Positions 51,996-61,378 are shown, numbered from the stretch's first letter. The stretch is 64,000 bases of DNA from Paenibacillaceae bacterium (GCA_900766135.1 CAAFUF010000029.1:62001-126000); one strand, 5' to 3'. Notes: generated by a model not told the origin, from the letters alone. Program-made: numbers and translations.

Positions 51996-52970
51996 TTAGT
52001 AGGAGCGTTTATTCACGAACTCCGCAATGTCCTCCAAGTGAGAACGCGCACCCGTCGCCGGCAGCTGCTTCAGCGCCTCGAGCGCTTTCGCGATAAATCG
52101 GTCCGCCAGCGCCTCGGCTTTGCCGATCCCGGGACTGGTCCGGATCATTTCGATGGCACGGGATACTTCCCCGCTCCCGTCGCCGGCCTGAATGCCGCGA
52201 ATCTCCCGGAGCAGCGGCTCCCTCAGCTCCGGCTCCTGCAGGGCGAAGAGGACCGGGAGCGTAATGTTGCCTTGGCGCATATCGCTGCCCGGCGGTTTGC
52301 CGATCGTTTTCTCGGTGCCAAACAAATCGAGCAGGTCGTCGCGGATCTGGAAAGCCATACCCACGTTGTAGCCGTACCGGTACAGCAGCGCATTCACTTT
52401 ATCCGGGGCATCCGCGGCCATGGCTCCCAGTTGGCAGCTGATAGCGATGAGCAGCGCGGTCTTGCGGCGAATGCGCAGCAAATAATTACGCACACTTTGC
52501 TCCGTGTTGAAAAAATCCCGAATCTGCTCCATTTCGCCGATCGACATTTGTACCATGGCCTTGGCCAAAATGCGATGTATGTATGGATTCCCGAGCTCGG
52601 ACACCTGCATCAGAGCCTTGGCATATATATAGTCGCCGGTGTACATGGCGATCCGGTTGTCCCATTTCGACTTCACCGTCGCTTTGCCCCGCCGCGTGTC
52701 GGCATCGTCGATCACATCGTCGTGGACAAGCGATGCCGAATGTATCAGCTCCAGCGGAACGGCGATATACTGCAGCTTCTTCAGATCGTAATCCCCGAAC
52801 TTTCCGCCGAGCAGGACGAAGATCGGCCGAAGACGTTTGCCGCCCGCCTTCAGCAGGTGCAGGGACGTCTCGCTAAGCAGCTCGTCATCGCCGTCGATGC
52901 TCCGGTACAGCTGCCGTTCGATAAAATCCATGTCTTTTTTGAGCGCACCAAAAATATCCAGTAGTTTCAT
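51996..52970 (-). CDS. hepT: Heptaprenyl diphosphate synthase component II
   Basis: 324 residues. DDVIDDADTRRG (first Asp-rich motif) and DDLLDLFG (second) define a trans-prenyltransferase. It pairs with HepS to make the C35 tail of menaquinone. The ATG overlaps the mqnA stop (ATGA). Confidence 0.95.
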   Translation of the reverse strand: MKLLDIFGALKKDMDFIERQLYRSIDGDDELLSETSLHLLKAGGKRLRPIFVLLGGKFGDYDLKKLQYIAVPLELIHSASLVHDDVIDDADTRRGKATVKSKWDNRIAMYTGDYIYAKALMQVSELGNPYIHRILAKAMVQMSIGEMEQIRDFFNTEQSVRNYLLRIRRKTALLIAISCQLGAMAADAPDKVNALLYRYGYNVGMAFQIRDDLLDLFGTEKTIGKPPGSDMRQGNITLPVLFALQEPELREPLLREIRGIQAGDGSGEVSRAIEMIRTSPGIGKAEALADRFIAKALEALKQLPATGARSHLEDIAEFVNKRSY

Positions 52971-53836
52971 TCTTTCACCCGTGTCAGCGAATTGTGACTC
53001 CAAATCTCCAGTTCTACCCGATGGTCCAGCAAGCCCATTTCGTAGGCATAATCAAAATACAAGGAAAGTCCTTGGCGGTGCGATTCGTTAAAATCATATC
53101 GAATGTTTTGCTTAAAATAATGCCGCCAATAGTCCGTCGTGCCTCCGATTTCCGCGCAGGCTTTGGCTACAAGCGGGGATACGTCGCTTAAGCTCTTACG
53201 TTTGCTATCCACAAAGGCTTCGGTCACTTCGGCCAAATAGTCACCATTGGTTTCGGCGAACTCCCTCTGCACGGCCCAAACCGCGAACGTCATGCCATAA
53301 CCGGTCCATGACTTCCAGACTTCCCCTAAATCGGTGGCGATAAAACCATGGTCGCGCCAAGAAGCTTCGATGGCATGGTCGCCGATCAGCAGCGCGCCGT
53401 CGCTTTCGGCCATCATCGCATCCAAGTCAGGCTCGCTGTCCCAGTATTGGGGCTTGCCGCCGTACGCTTTCTCCATAATGATCTTCAGCAGGTTAACCGA
53501 AGTGGCCGAAGTATTCGTCAACGCGATCCGTCCATTCGCGATTTGCTCCGGCGGTTTGCGCGAGAACAGCAAGATCGAATTGACCGGTCCATCGGAGCTG
53601 ACCGAAAGATCCGGGAGCAGCAGGAAGCGATCCGATCCGTACCCGTAAGCAAAAGAAGACACCGGGGAAATATCGAGCGTGCCGCCAAGCATACGGCGAT
53701 TCAGCTTCGAAGGCACCTCGGTGACCAATTGGCTAGCCTGCGGCAGGCGCGTAACGTCGAAATAGTGAAATACGGGCCAAACGTTGCTATATCTGATTTT
53801 GCCGATGAGGATGTTTTCATTCTCCCGGTCGTTCAT
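52967..53836 (-). CDS. mqnA: Menaquinone biosynthesis protein MqnA (chorismate dehydratase)
   Basis: 289 residues from the ATG after GGGGGG. IGKIRYSNVWPVFHYFDV, EVPSKLNRRMLGGTLDISPVSSF and FSRKPPEQIA are MqnA segments; the family converts chorismate to 3-enolpyruvylbenzoate in the futalosine pathway. It sits between ubiX and hepT. mqnB/C/D are not in the window. Confidence 0.9.
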   Translation of the reverse strand: MNDRENENILIGKIRYSNVWPVFHYFDVTRLPQASQLVTEVPSKLNRRMLGGTLDISPVSSFAYGYGSDRFLLLPDLSVSSDGPVNSILLFSRKPPEQIANGRIALTNTSATSVNLLKIIMEKAYGGKPQYWDSEPDLDAMMAESDGALLIGDHAIEASWRDHGFIATDLGEVWKSWTGYGMTFAVWAVQREFAETNGDYLAEVTEAFVDSKRKSLSDVSPLVAKACAEIGGTTDYWRHYFKQNIRYDFNESHRQGLSLYFDYAYEMGLLDHRVELEIWSHNSLTRVKE

Positions 53837-54434
53837 CTTGATCCCCCCATCTTCTGAATAACGCATGCTCGATCCCCAGACTATCGAGCACTTTGCCGAC
53901 TAGGAAGGCGACCAGGTCGTCGATCGACTGCGGCCCGAAATAAAACGCCGGCATGGCCGGGATAATGCGCACGCCGAGTCTTGCCAGCTTCAACATGTTC
54001 TCCAGATGGATGGCATGCAGCGGCGTTTCACGCGGCACCAACACGAGAGGCCGGCCTTCCTTCAGCATGACGTCAGCCGCCCGGGCCATCAGGTTGTCCG
54101 ATGTTCCGTTCGCGATCGAAGATAAGGTTCCCATGGAGCAAGGCATTACGATCATGCCATGCGTGAGAAACGAGCCGCTGGCGATCGAGGCGCCGATATC
54201 GGCGATCGGATGATACATCAGCTTGCCGGGAAACGAGCCGAAATTTTCATGCAACGCGGCTTCCCGATCGCTCGTATTCCAACCCAGTTCTTCTTTGATC
54301 ACCCGCCACCCCGCATTCGATACGACGAGATGCACGAGGAAATTCATGCTAAGCAACGTTTCAACCAGCTTCACCCCGTAAATCGAACCGCTGGCTCCGG
54401 TGATGCCGACGACGATCGTTTTCGCTTTATCCAT
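53817..54434 (-). CDS. ubiX: UbiX family flavin prenyltransferase
   Basis: 205 residues. VGITGASGSIYGVKLVETLL and PCSMGTLSSIANGTSDNLMARAADVMLKEGRPLVLVPRETPL are diagnostic. It makes prenylated FMN for a UbiD-type decarboxylase, expected elsewhere, in menaquinone ring synthesis. It overlaps the mqnP stop by one base. Confidence 0.93.
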   Translation of the reverse strand: MDKAKTIVVGITGASGSIYGVKLVETLLSMNFLVHLVVSNAGWRVIKEELGWNTSDREAALHENFGSFPGKLMYHPIADIGASIASGSFLTHGMIVMPCSMGTLSSIANGTSDNLMARAADVMLKEGRPLVLVPRETPLHAIHLENMLKLARLGVRIIPAMPAFYFGPQSIDDLVAFLVGKVLDSLGIEHALFRRWGDQDERPGE

Positions 54435-55306
54435 CAGTAATGACGCACCACCAAATCAATCAATGTAAAGGAAAATACCACGATGCTAAGCACGCCGTTC
54501 ATGGTAAAGAAAGCGGTTTGCAGCCGGCTGAGATCGCCCGGCGACACGATATGATGCTCGTAAAACAAGATGAGGTAGGCGATAACCATGCCCGCAACGT
54601 ACCACCAACCCAAATTCGTCATGAGCAGCAGTCCGATGAAGCCGAGCGCGGTAATGATATGAAATGCTTGGGCTATCTTTAGCGATTTGGCGACGCCGAA
54701 CCGCACGGGGATGGAGTAGAGCCCTTCTTTCGTATCGAATTCCACGTCCTGGCATGCATAGATAATGTCAAAGCCGGCGATCCAAAACGTAATCGTGGCG
54801 AAGAACACCATCGCCGTCCAATCCACTTGTCCGGTTACAGCCGCCCACCCTCCAAGGGGCGCAAGGGCGATCGTTAGGCCAAGCACAACGTGGCAGAGCC
54901 AGGTGAATCGTTTCGTATACGAATACAAGACCAGCATGATGACGGCGATCGGCAGCAGCTTAAGCGCCAGCGGATGCAGCTCCGCGGCCGCCCAGAACAG
55001 CAGTGCAAAAGAGGCGATCACGAACAACACCACTTCGCCGATTTTCAGGAGGCCTACCGGGATCGCCCGGTTTGCGGTCCGAGGGTTCTTGGCGTCGCTG
55101 ACCCGGTCGATTAGACGGTTCAGCCCCATGGCCGCGCTGCGCGCGCCGAACATCGCCAGCAGTACCCAGCCGATCTGTTCCCAGGACGGCAGCTCATGGT
55201 TGATCGTTTCGGAACCAAGCAGCGCGCCCATGAACGCGAACGGCAAGGCGAATACCGTATGTTCGAATTTGATCATTTGCAGGAAAATAACGATTTTCTT
55301 AAACAT
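54434..55306 (-). CDS. mqnP: UbiA-family prenyltransferase (MqnP type)
   Basis: 290 residues, about eight membrane helices. MGLNRLIDRVSDAKNPRTANRAIP and DIIYACQDVEFDTKEGLYSIP carry the two Asp-rich Mg2+ sites. In this context it probably prenylates the naphthoate of the futalosine route with the HepS/HepT product. Confidence 0.9.
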   Translation of the reverse strand: MFKKIVIFLQMIKFEHTVFALPFAFMGALLGSETINHELPSWEQIGWVLLAMFGARSAAMGLNRLIDRVSDAKNPRTANRAIPVGLLKIGEVVLFVIASFALLFWAAAELHPLALKLLPIAVIMLVLYSYTKRFTWLCHVVLGLTIALAPLGGWAAVTGQVDWTAMVFFATITFWIAGFDIIYACQDVEFDTKEGLYSIPVRFGVAKSLKIAQAFHIITALGFIGLLLMTNLGWWYVAGMVIAYLILFYEHHIVSPGDLSRLQTAFFTMNGVLSIVVFSFTLIDLVVRHY

Positions 55307-56027
55307 GTTGCGTCTCCTTCGATCCGATGTGCAAAGCGGCGATTCCGCCGGTTAAAGGATACGCTTCGACCCGGGTTAGTCCCGTCTCCCGGAAGATCTC
55401 CGCCAGCTCCGCGCGGCCGGGAAATTGGACGAGGGAATCCGGCAGCCATTTATATTGCTCGTACCGTTTCGCCACCAGCCTGCCAAGCATCGGAAGTACC
55501 TGTTGAAAGTAGAAATAATAAAGTCCTTTGAACGGTTGCCAGGTCGGCTTGGACAATTCCAGGCAAACGACCATGCCCCCGGGTTTCACGACGCGTTGCA
55601 TTTCCTTCAGCACCTGGCGTAAATCGGGGACGTTGCGCAGGCCGAAGCCAATCGTGGCGTAATCGAATCGGTTATCTTCAAACGGGAGTTCCATCGCGTT
55701 CCCCTGAACCAGGTTAATCCGCGAATCCAGCTGACGGTCTTTCACTTTGCGGCGCCCGTATTCCAGCATCTGCTCGCTAAAATCTAGGCCGATGATCGGC
55801 CCCCCGCTGGCTTCGGCCATGCTGATCGTCCAGTCGCAGGTGCCGCAGCACAAATCTAGCGCCGTATCCCCGGGGGACATGTTCATTTTGGCCATCGTGA
55901 ATTTCCGCCACGCTTTGTGACGTCTGAAGCTGAGCAGATCGTTCATCATGTCGTATTTCGGAGCGATGCTTTCGAATACGGAGTGAACGAACTGTTCTTT
56001 TGTCTCGGATGAAGACGATTGACTCAT
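55299..56027 (-). CDS. menG: Demethylmenaquinone methyltransferase
   Basis: 242 residues. ALDLCCGTCDWTISMAEAS (SAM motif I) and RFDYATIGFGLRNVPDL are the UbiE/MenG signature. It adds the last methyl group and overlaps mqnP by eight bases. Confidence 0.95.
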   Translation of the reverse strand: MSQSSSSETKEQFVHSVFESIAPKYDMMNDLLSFRRHKAWRKFTMAKMNMSPGDTALDLCCGTCDWTISMAEASGGPIIGLDFSEQMLEYGRRKVKDRQLDSRINLVQGNAMELPFEDNRFDYATIGFGLRNVPDLRQVLKEMQRVVKPGGMVVCLELSKPTWQPFKGLYYFYFQQVLPMLGRLVAKRYEQYKWLPDSLVQFPGRAELAEIFRETGLTRVEAYPLTGGIAALHIGSKETQHV

Positions 56028-56039
56028 CTGCTTATCTCC

Positions 56040-56912
56040 CTACCCTTCTTGCACGGAACGGCGTGCCGGCGACAACACGGCGATAAACGGCTCAAGGATG
56101 GATTTGAGCTCCGTACGCACCGTTTCTTTCTTGCATTCATGCAGCAGCGATTGAACATGGTCCACCGATTGGTGCAGCATGGATAACAGCTGTTCCTTGA
56201 TATTGTATTTCACAAGCATCAGCGTCCAGTCGCGCTCGGCGACTTTCCGTGCGGAGAGCGTATCCTTATCCTCGGAGGATCCGGTTTCCATGATGCGCAA
56301 ATAGGCAAATCCCTTGCGATCCTGCGGCAGATCAGAGGAAGACTGGATTTCATCCAGCATGACTTCGCAGCGGCTTAACTCGGACAGCAGCTTCTGCCAC
56401 AGATTTTGTACCGACTTGTCCAACAGCTCCGTAAAAGAAAGAAAAAGCCCCATTTTGACATGGACGCATTCTTTCAGATACTCCTCCGCAGGCAATACCA
56501 CCCGCTTTAATTTGCTGTACAGCTGGACTTTCAGGCGGTTCACCTCGCAGATCGCCGAGCTCATCAGCGGAACCATGCCGGTTTCCCCGGCTCCGGCGAG
56601 CAGATGATAAAAGACGCCGCTGAAATAGTCGCCGGCCAGAACCTTAAGCTGGCGCGAACGCATCGCTCGCGTGGCTTCGCCTAATCCGGATGCCAGATCA
56701 ATGCGATCATGGGTATCCATGCCGAGCTGCACAAGGAATGCTGCCAGCGCGCATGTTTCGGCCGACTCCGCCGACCGGCCCTCCCGCTCGATTAAAAACG
56801 TATAAAGCAAACGAACACGGGGCACCGGAAACTCCGGAAGCGCCGTGTATGCGGTAATCATGTCATAACTGACATATTTATTTGCCAATTCTGTTATGCG
56901 ATAAGGTTTCAT
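56040..56912 (-). CDS. hepS: Heptaprenyl diphosphate synthase component I
   Basis: 290 residues, all helical, of the HEPPP_synt_1 type, with no Asp-rich motif. It is the accessory subunit for HepT. TATAAT lies about 40 bp upstream with a weak -35. It heads hepS-menG-mqnP-ubiX-mqnA-hepT. Confidence 0.9.
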   Translation of the reverse strand: MKPYRITELANKYVSYDMITAYTALPEFPVPRVRLLYTFLIEREGRSAESAETCALAAFLVQLGMDTHDRIDLASGLGEATRAMRSRQLKVLAGDYFSGVFYHLLAGAGETGMVPLMSSAICEVNRLKVQLYSKLKRVVLPAEEYLKECVHVKMGLFLSFTELLDKSVQNLWQKLLSELSRCEVMLDEIQSSSDLPQDRKGFAYLRIMETGSSEDKDTLSARKVAERDWTLMLVKYNIKEQLLSMLHQSVDHVQSLLHECKKETVRTELKSILEPFIAVLSPARRSVQEG

Positions 56913-57037
56913 CCTTTGCCTCCGAGCCGCTGATCTTTCAGTAATAAAGATGTCACAATCTTGTCTATTATAGCATATGTTATTTCACTGCGCACAGAGG
57001 CAAGACGCGAATTCGGCTCCTCGGTCGAACGATCCGG

Positions 57038-57577
57038 CTATTCCTGCAGAAAACGCGACTTCCATAAACGGGTTTCCGTCAACCGCATGCGCACCCGCAG
57101 CGCCTCCGGCAGCTCGCCGCTGCCGGCATGCCGCAGCACATCCAGCTCCTCGGCCGAAAATTCGGTGCGCCGGACATCGGCAGCCAGGAGCAGGTATTTG
57201 GTGCCGAGCCAACGGTCTTCCGCCATCAAGCGTAGCAGCAGCTGGTCGATGTTGCTCGTGTGCTCGAACGCAAAGGAGATCATTTCGGACATTCCCCGGT
57301 ACACGTCATCGGCACCGACCTGATCGCCTTCGACCTTCAGGTCAACGGACAAGATGCCCCGGTTCAGTTCGACTTTGGCGATGGGCATCGGAAGCTGCAG
57401 CGGGTCCAAGGCATCCACGAGATTATCGTCGGTCAGCTCGGCCGGGGTTGGCCCGGCAAACACGGTGGCTGCCTGCCGCGGCTGGGCGGGATGTTCGCCG
57501 AGCCAAGCTGCGCCTGCCATGGCCAGAGCACAGCCAAACGTAAGCAGAATGGCACGAACGGCTAATTTTCGTTTCAT
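57038..57577 (-). CDS. Secreted hypothetical protein
   Basis: 179 residues from the ATG after GAAGGGGGAG. Residues 4-30 are a signal peptide or anchor; the rest (ELTDDNLVDALDPLQLPMPIAKVELNRGILSVDLKV) is a small globular region. No known domain is evident. It lies between mtrB and hepS, where I recall no such gene in B. subtilis. Confidence 0.65.
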   Translation of the reverse strand: MKRKLAVRAILLTFGCALAMAGAAWLGEHPAQPRQAATVFAGPTPAELTDDNLVDALDPLQLPMPIAKVELNRGILSVDLKVEGDQVGADDVYRGMSEMISFAFEHTSNIDQLLLRLMAEDRWLGTKYLLLAADVRRTEFSAEELDVLRHAGSGELPEALRVRMRLTETRLWKSRFLQE

Positions 57578-57655
57578 GGGGCACTCCCCCTTCAGGTACA
57601 CTCGGACAGCGGTAATTCCCACCTGTCCAAGAGATTCTTATACCCCATTCTACAT

Positions 57656-57680
57656 AGAAAAAAAGCAGGCTATGCCTGCA
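57656..57680 (-). terminator. Terminator after mtrB
   Basis: GCAGGC-ATA-GCCTGC followed by seven T on the minus strand, just after the mtrB stop. Confidence 0.85.
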
Positions 57681-57690
57681 GATTCGAAAA

Positions 57691-57942
57691 TCATTCTTCC
57701 GTGTCGATCATCCCATGCTTCGTGTATACGAGTGCTTTCCCGCGAACCTTAACCGCCGAGGTATGATCGGTAAACTGCGCGATGAGTACCTCGCCTTTGT
57801 CCAGTTTTTCGGTGTGATGAAACCGCGTATCCTTCCCCCGGGTCAGCCCGATGACCGTAACCCCTTGCTCCTTGGCTTTGACCACGAAATAGTCCCCGCC
57901 CGTAGCCGCTTGTTCGTTTCCGCCGTTGTGCTGGTTATCCAT
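57691..57942 (-). CDS. mtrB: Tryptophan RNA-binding attenuator protein TRAP
   Basis: 83 residues from the ATG after AAGGGGGAGG. GVTVIGLTRGKDTRFHHTEK and LDKGEVLIAQFTDHTSAVKVRG match B. subtilis TRAP closely, with the RNA-contacting Lys-Lys-Arg set (LDKGE, KVR) and tryptophan-binding residues kept. TRAP forms an 11-subunit ring that binds G/UAG triplets when tryptophan is present. The trp leader at 45487-45589 is its evident target. No folE is adjacent, unlike B. subtilis. Confidence 0.95.
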   Translation of the reverse strand: MDNQHNGGNEQAATGGDYFVVKAKEQGVTVIGLTRGKDTRFHHTEKLDKGEVLIAQFTDHTSAVKVRGKALVYTKHGMIDTEE

Positions 57943-58004
57943 GATGGCGCGCCTCCCCCTTCGTCTATTTGCCAGACTGCTCTCCATTTACACTTCCCGT
58001 GAAA

Positions 58005-58035
58005 AGAAAAAGCCGTGAACGAGAAGCCCACGGTC
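58005..58035 (-). terminator. Terminator after hup
   Basis: CCGTG...CACGG stem with a CTTTTTC tail on the minus strand. Confidence 0.6.
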
Positions 58036-58063
58036 TTTTGCACGGAAAGATATGTAGAAATCT

Positions 58064-58336
58064 TTATTTAATTCCGTCTTTGAGCGCTTTGCCTGGTTTG
58101 AAAGCAGGAATTTTGCTCGCAGGGATTTCGATTTCCTCTCCGGTTTGCGGGTTGCGGCCTTTGCGGGCGGAACGTTCGCGAACTTCAAAGTTGCCGAAGC
58201 CGACCAGTTGAACTTTGTCTCCGTTTTGCAGCGCTGCGGAAATCGCATCAAAAACGGCATCAACCGCTTTAGTCGCGTCTTTCTTGGACAGCTCAGTGCT
58301 TTCTGCTACTTGAGAAATCAAATCGGATTTGTTCAT
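58064..58336 (-). CDS. hup: DNA-binding protein HU
   Basis: 90 residues, the standard HU length. MNKSDLISQVAESTELSKKDATKAVDAVFD and GFGNFEVRERSARKGRNPQTGEEI (with RNP arm) are typical. HU bends DNA and organises the nucleoid. GGGGAGG precedes the ATG; the gap to 58587 shows no clear gene. Confidence 0.97.
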   Translation of the reverse strand: MNKSDLISQVAESTELSKKDATKAVDAVFDAISAALQNGDKVQLVGFGNFEVRERSARKGRNPQTGEEIEIPASKIPAFKPGKALKDGIK

Positions 58337-58590
58337 GTGTGATTCACCTCCCCACCACGGAAAATAATACCACTTGCTATTTGTGTTTCCGTTTTACCGC
58401 AGAATATACGTGATTTTTGCAATTCAATCCGTACAAATTCCCCAAAAACGTGATGAGATCGCGCATTCGGGGGGCGCGGAACAAATTTATAGTAATACAG
58501 CCCATGCAGAATTTCAAGCTATTTCAAGGCTTCTCGGCGATTTTTCCTCATTTCGCACTACAAAATTGGAGAATCCGCCCCGCAAACAAC

Positions 58591-58629
58591 AAAACAACCG
58601 CACGCAGCTAGGATCAGCATGCGCGCGGT
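58591..58629 (-). terminator. Terminator after spoIVA
   Basis: ACCGCGCGCA pairs with TGCGTGCGGT (one G-U pair) followed by TGTTTTGTTGTTT on the minus strand. Confidence 0.8.
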
Positions 58630-58656
58630 CATTGAGGAGGAATTGCAGTTAATAAG

Positions 58657-58690
58657 GGTTAAAAAGTCGGCTTTTCAGCACCGAGAAGGT
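58657..58690 (+). repeat. Left-end fragment of the structured repeat
   Basis: GGTTAAAAAGTCGGCTTTTC plus AGCACCGAGAAGGT matches the left end of other copies and abuts the spoIVA stop with no gap. Confidence 0.7.
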
Positions 58691-60175
58691 CTACAATATG
58701 ATGGCGATGAGGCCGCCGGAGCCTTCGTTGATGATCCGTCCCAGCGTCTCCTGCAGCTTGTAGCGGGCGTTGTCCGGCATCATGGCGATCTTGCCTTGAA
58801 TGCCTTCGCGCACGATGGAGTGCAAGGAACGGCCGAAGATATCGGATTCCCAAATCTTGATCGGATCGTTCTCGAAATCCTGCATCAGATAACGGACCAG
58901 CTCTTCGCTTTGTTTTTCGGTCCCGATGATCGGAGCGAATTCCGACTCGACGTCGACGCGGATCATATGGATCGAAGGAGCGGTCGCCTTCAGTCTCACG
59001 CCGAAGCGGGAGCCTTGGCGAATGAGCTCCGGCTCATCCAGCGCCATTTCCGCGAGCGTCGGCGCGGCGATGCCGTAGCCGGTCGTTTTGACCATTTCAA
59101 GCGCCTCGGCGAATCGGTCGTATTCCCGTTTCGCATGCGTGAACTCCTGCATCAGCTGCAGCAAATGGTCTTTGCCGCGGATTTCCACGCCTACCACTTC
59201 CATCAGGATGCGGTCATACAAATCGTCCGGTGCGTACAGATCGATCTCCGCTACGCCTTGACCCATATTCAGTCCGCTGAGTCCAGCCCGGTCGATGAAA
59301 TCGTATTCCATGAAATTTCCGACGACCCGATCGACATCGCGCAGGCGGCGAATATCCTTGACCGTGTCGCGGACGGAGTTCTCATAATTGCTGCGCAGCC
59401 AGTGGTTCTCGTTCAACACCATGACCCAGCTAGGCAGGTTGACGTTAACCTCGTGGACCGGGAATTCATAGAGAACTTCCCGAAGGACGCCGGTGACGTC
59501 TTCTTCCGTCATCGTCGCCGCGCTGAGCGTAATGACCGGAATGTCGTATTTCGCGGCCAGCTCGCCGCGAAGCTGCTGCGCTTCATCACTGTTTGGCCGC
59601 GTCGAGTTGATCACAAGCACAAACGGCTTGCCGACCTCCTTCAGCTCGGCGACGACCCGCTCCTCGGATTCCACGTAAGAGTAACGCGGAATATCGGCGA
59701 TCGTTCCGTCGGTCGTGACGACGACTCCCAAGGTGGAGTGCTCCTGGATAACTTTGCGCGTGCCGATTTCCGCCGCTTCCTGGAACGGAATCGGCTCCTC
59801 AAACCACGGCGTAGAAATCATCCGCGGCCCGTTTTCGTCCTCGTAGCCTTTTGCGCCTTCCACGGCGTATCCGACGCAATCCACGAGTCTTACGTTGACC
59901 TCGAGTCCTTCAGCCACCTTGATTTGCACCGCATTGTTCGGGACGAACTTCGGTTCGGTCGTCATGATGGTTTTGCCGGCGGCGCTTTGCGGAAGTTCAT
60001 CTACCGCGCGGACCCGATCGGCTTCGTTAGCGATGTTCGGGAGAACGACCGTTTCCATGAAACGCTTAATAAAGGTCGATTTCCCGGTACGGACCGCACC
60101 GACGACTCCCAGATAGATGTCGCCTCCGGTTCGTTCGGCAATGTCCTTAAAAATGTCCACTTTCTCCAATACCAA
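58691..60175 (-). CDS. spoIVA: Stage IV sporulation protein A
   Basis: About 494 residues. EKVDIFKDIAERTGGDIYLGVVGAVRTGKSTFIKRFME matches the start of B. subtilis SpoIVA, with a Walker A. SpoIVA hydrolyses ATP and polymerises as the base of the spore coat. No ATG is suitable. TTG at 60175 has GGAGG eight bases upstream; TTG at 60169 would give 492 residues, the B. subtilis length. An upstream in-frame extension is not coding. Confidence 0.95.
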   Translation of the reverse strand: MVLEKVDIFKDIAERTGGDIYLGVVGAVRTGKSTFIKRFMETVVLPNIANEADRVRAVDELPQSAAGKTIMTTEPKFVPNNAVQIKVAEGLEVNVRLVDCVGYAVEGAKGYEDENGPRMISTPWFEEPIPFQEAAEIGTRKVIQEHSTLGVVVTTDGTIADIPRYSYVESEERVVAELKEVGKPFVLVINSTRPNSDEAQQLRGELAAKYDIPVITLSAATMTEEDVTGVLREVLYEFPVHEVNVNLPSWVMVLNENHWLRSNYENSVRDTVKDIRRLRDVDRVVGNFMEYDFIDRAGLSGLNMGQGVAEIDLYAPDDLYDRILMEVVGVEIRGKDHLLQLMQEFTHAKREYDRFAEALEMVKTTGYGIAAPTLAEMALDEPELIRQGSRFGVRLKATAPSIHMIRVDVESEFAPIIGTEKQSEELVRYLMQDFENDPIKIWESDIFGRSLHSIVREGIQGKIAMMPDNARYKLQETLGRIINEGSGGLIAIIL

Positions 60176-60366
60176 TGATATCCCCTCCTCAAATTTCGCC
60201 GAAGGAAAAATGCCCCGAGAGCATCCGCTTCGTGATTCGCCATGATTTTGGGCTTCGCTGCTACGGCAGGAGCGGCAGCCCCTCTTGCCCGTGTCCGCCG
60301 CCGCAAACCTGTGGAAGGAACCTGAACGAAGCGGCGTAAACTCGTACATGCATTTGGACTAGTAAC

Positions 60367-60394
60367 ATCTTATGTACCAGATGCGAGAATATGA
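60367..60394 (-). promoter_or_regulatory. Sigma-E-type promoter of spoIVA
   Basis: Minus-strand TCATATT (60388-60394) and CATAAGAT (60367-60374) have a 13-bp spacer and match the sigma-E elements (-35 KMATATT, -10 CATACAMT). The leader to spoIVA is about 190 nt; it contains no second signal I can support. A hairpin after yphF lies further on. Confidence 0.6.
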
Positions 60395-60550
60395 CGGTTA
60401 AAACCGTCCAAGCCCGTTTTTTTTGCGAGGCCGCTCATTCAACCCGAACAAGGCGGGCACTTAACCGCCATACTCCCATTTGTATGAGTCTATCGGAAAA
60501 AGTATGACGCCCCCGGAGAAGGAACAAAACTGCGCGATCAAGTCGTTAGC

Positions 60551-60589
60551 AAAAAGAAGCCTTCCGGATAGATTCCGAAAGGCTTCTTC
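60551..60589 (-). terminator. Terminator after yphF
   Basis: AAGAAGCCTT-TCGGA...TCCGG-AAGGCTTCTTTTT on the minus strand. Confidence 0.85.
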
Positions 60590-60592
60590 ATT

Positions 60593-61348
60593 TTACCCGG
60601 CGACCGGCACCGGTTCACTTCCGCTCCAACGATAAGGCAGCGACTTCACCGGAACGAACGCCGAGCGGTCCGTCAACCAGATGCGCAGGTCCTCCTCGCC
60701 TTGCGGCGTTTTGCCCGACTGATCGATCGCTTGCATGATATCAAAGGCGTAATCCACATACACCCGGCCCTTCGCATCCATAAGATAGGGAAGCGTCTCC
60801 CCGGAGTAGACGCTTGGCAGGGCTAAACTCTCGGCCTGCAGGATCGCGAGATTGACGGTGTATAGGCCCGGATAGGTCTCCCCGTCACCTTCGTGTGGCA
60901 GGGCTCCCTCGTGGTTGGATTGGTAGCTCGTCACTTTCCGCTGTACGTCGTTTACCTTCTGTACCGTGCTTAAATCCATGACTTTGACCGTTGGGTCGGT
61001 CTCCTCATCAATGACGAGAAAATACACGCTCCCGCCTTGCTCGAAGGCCGCCGACGGAATTCCTTCCAGGTAGCCCTCCCGCTTCAATTGGTCCAAATCG
61101 ATACGATACTTCTCGTACCGAGGGGTTTCCTCGCCGGCCGTCATGATCGGCAGGATCCCTTTGTCCTCCTGAAAGCGGTCGATGGCCCGCTGAATCCGGT
61201 CCACGCTCTCGATATAGGAAACCGGGCCGCCTTGCTGCCTGTCCCCGCGGTACAAACACCCTGTCAGCAGGGAGGTCGTTAGTATCACTAAGACGATCAA
61301 CGCCGCCGATCTTGCAGAGGCTTGCTTCAAAAAAGATAACTTCACCAT
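60593..61348 (-). CDS. yphF: Lipoprotein YphF-like
   Basis: 251 residues. A signal peptide ends with lipobox LLTGC (Cys about 31). The rest is soluble: a helix YIESVDRIQRAIDRFQEDKGILPI resembles pilin-like or YphF repeats. Its position between spoIVA and yphE/gpsA matches B. subtilis yphF, an uncharacterised, probably sporulation-linked lipoprotein. Confidence 0.78.
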   Translation of the reverse strand: MVKLSFLKQASARSAALIVLVILTTSLLTGCLYRGDRQQGGPVSYIESVDRIQRAIDRFQEDKGILPIMTAGEETPRYEKYRIDLDQLKREGYLEGIPSAAFEQGGSVYFLVIDEETDPTVKVMDLSTVQKVNDVQRKVTSYQSNHEGALPHEGDGETYPGLYTVNLAILQAESLALPSVYSGETLPYLMDAKGRVYVDYAFDIMQAIDQSGKTPQGEEDLRIWLTDRSAFVPVKSLPYRWSGSEPVPVAG

Positions 61349-61378
61349 GTTGAAATCCTCACTTTGTCCCCTTCGTAC

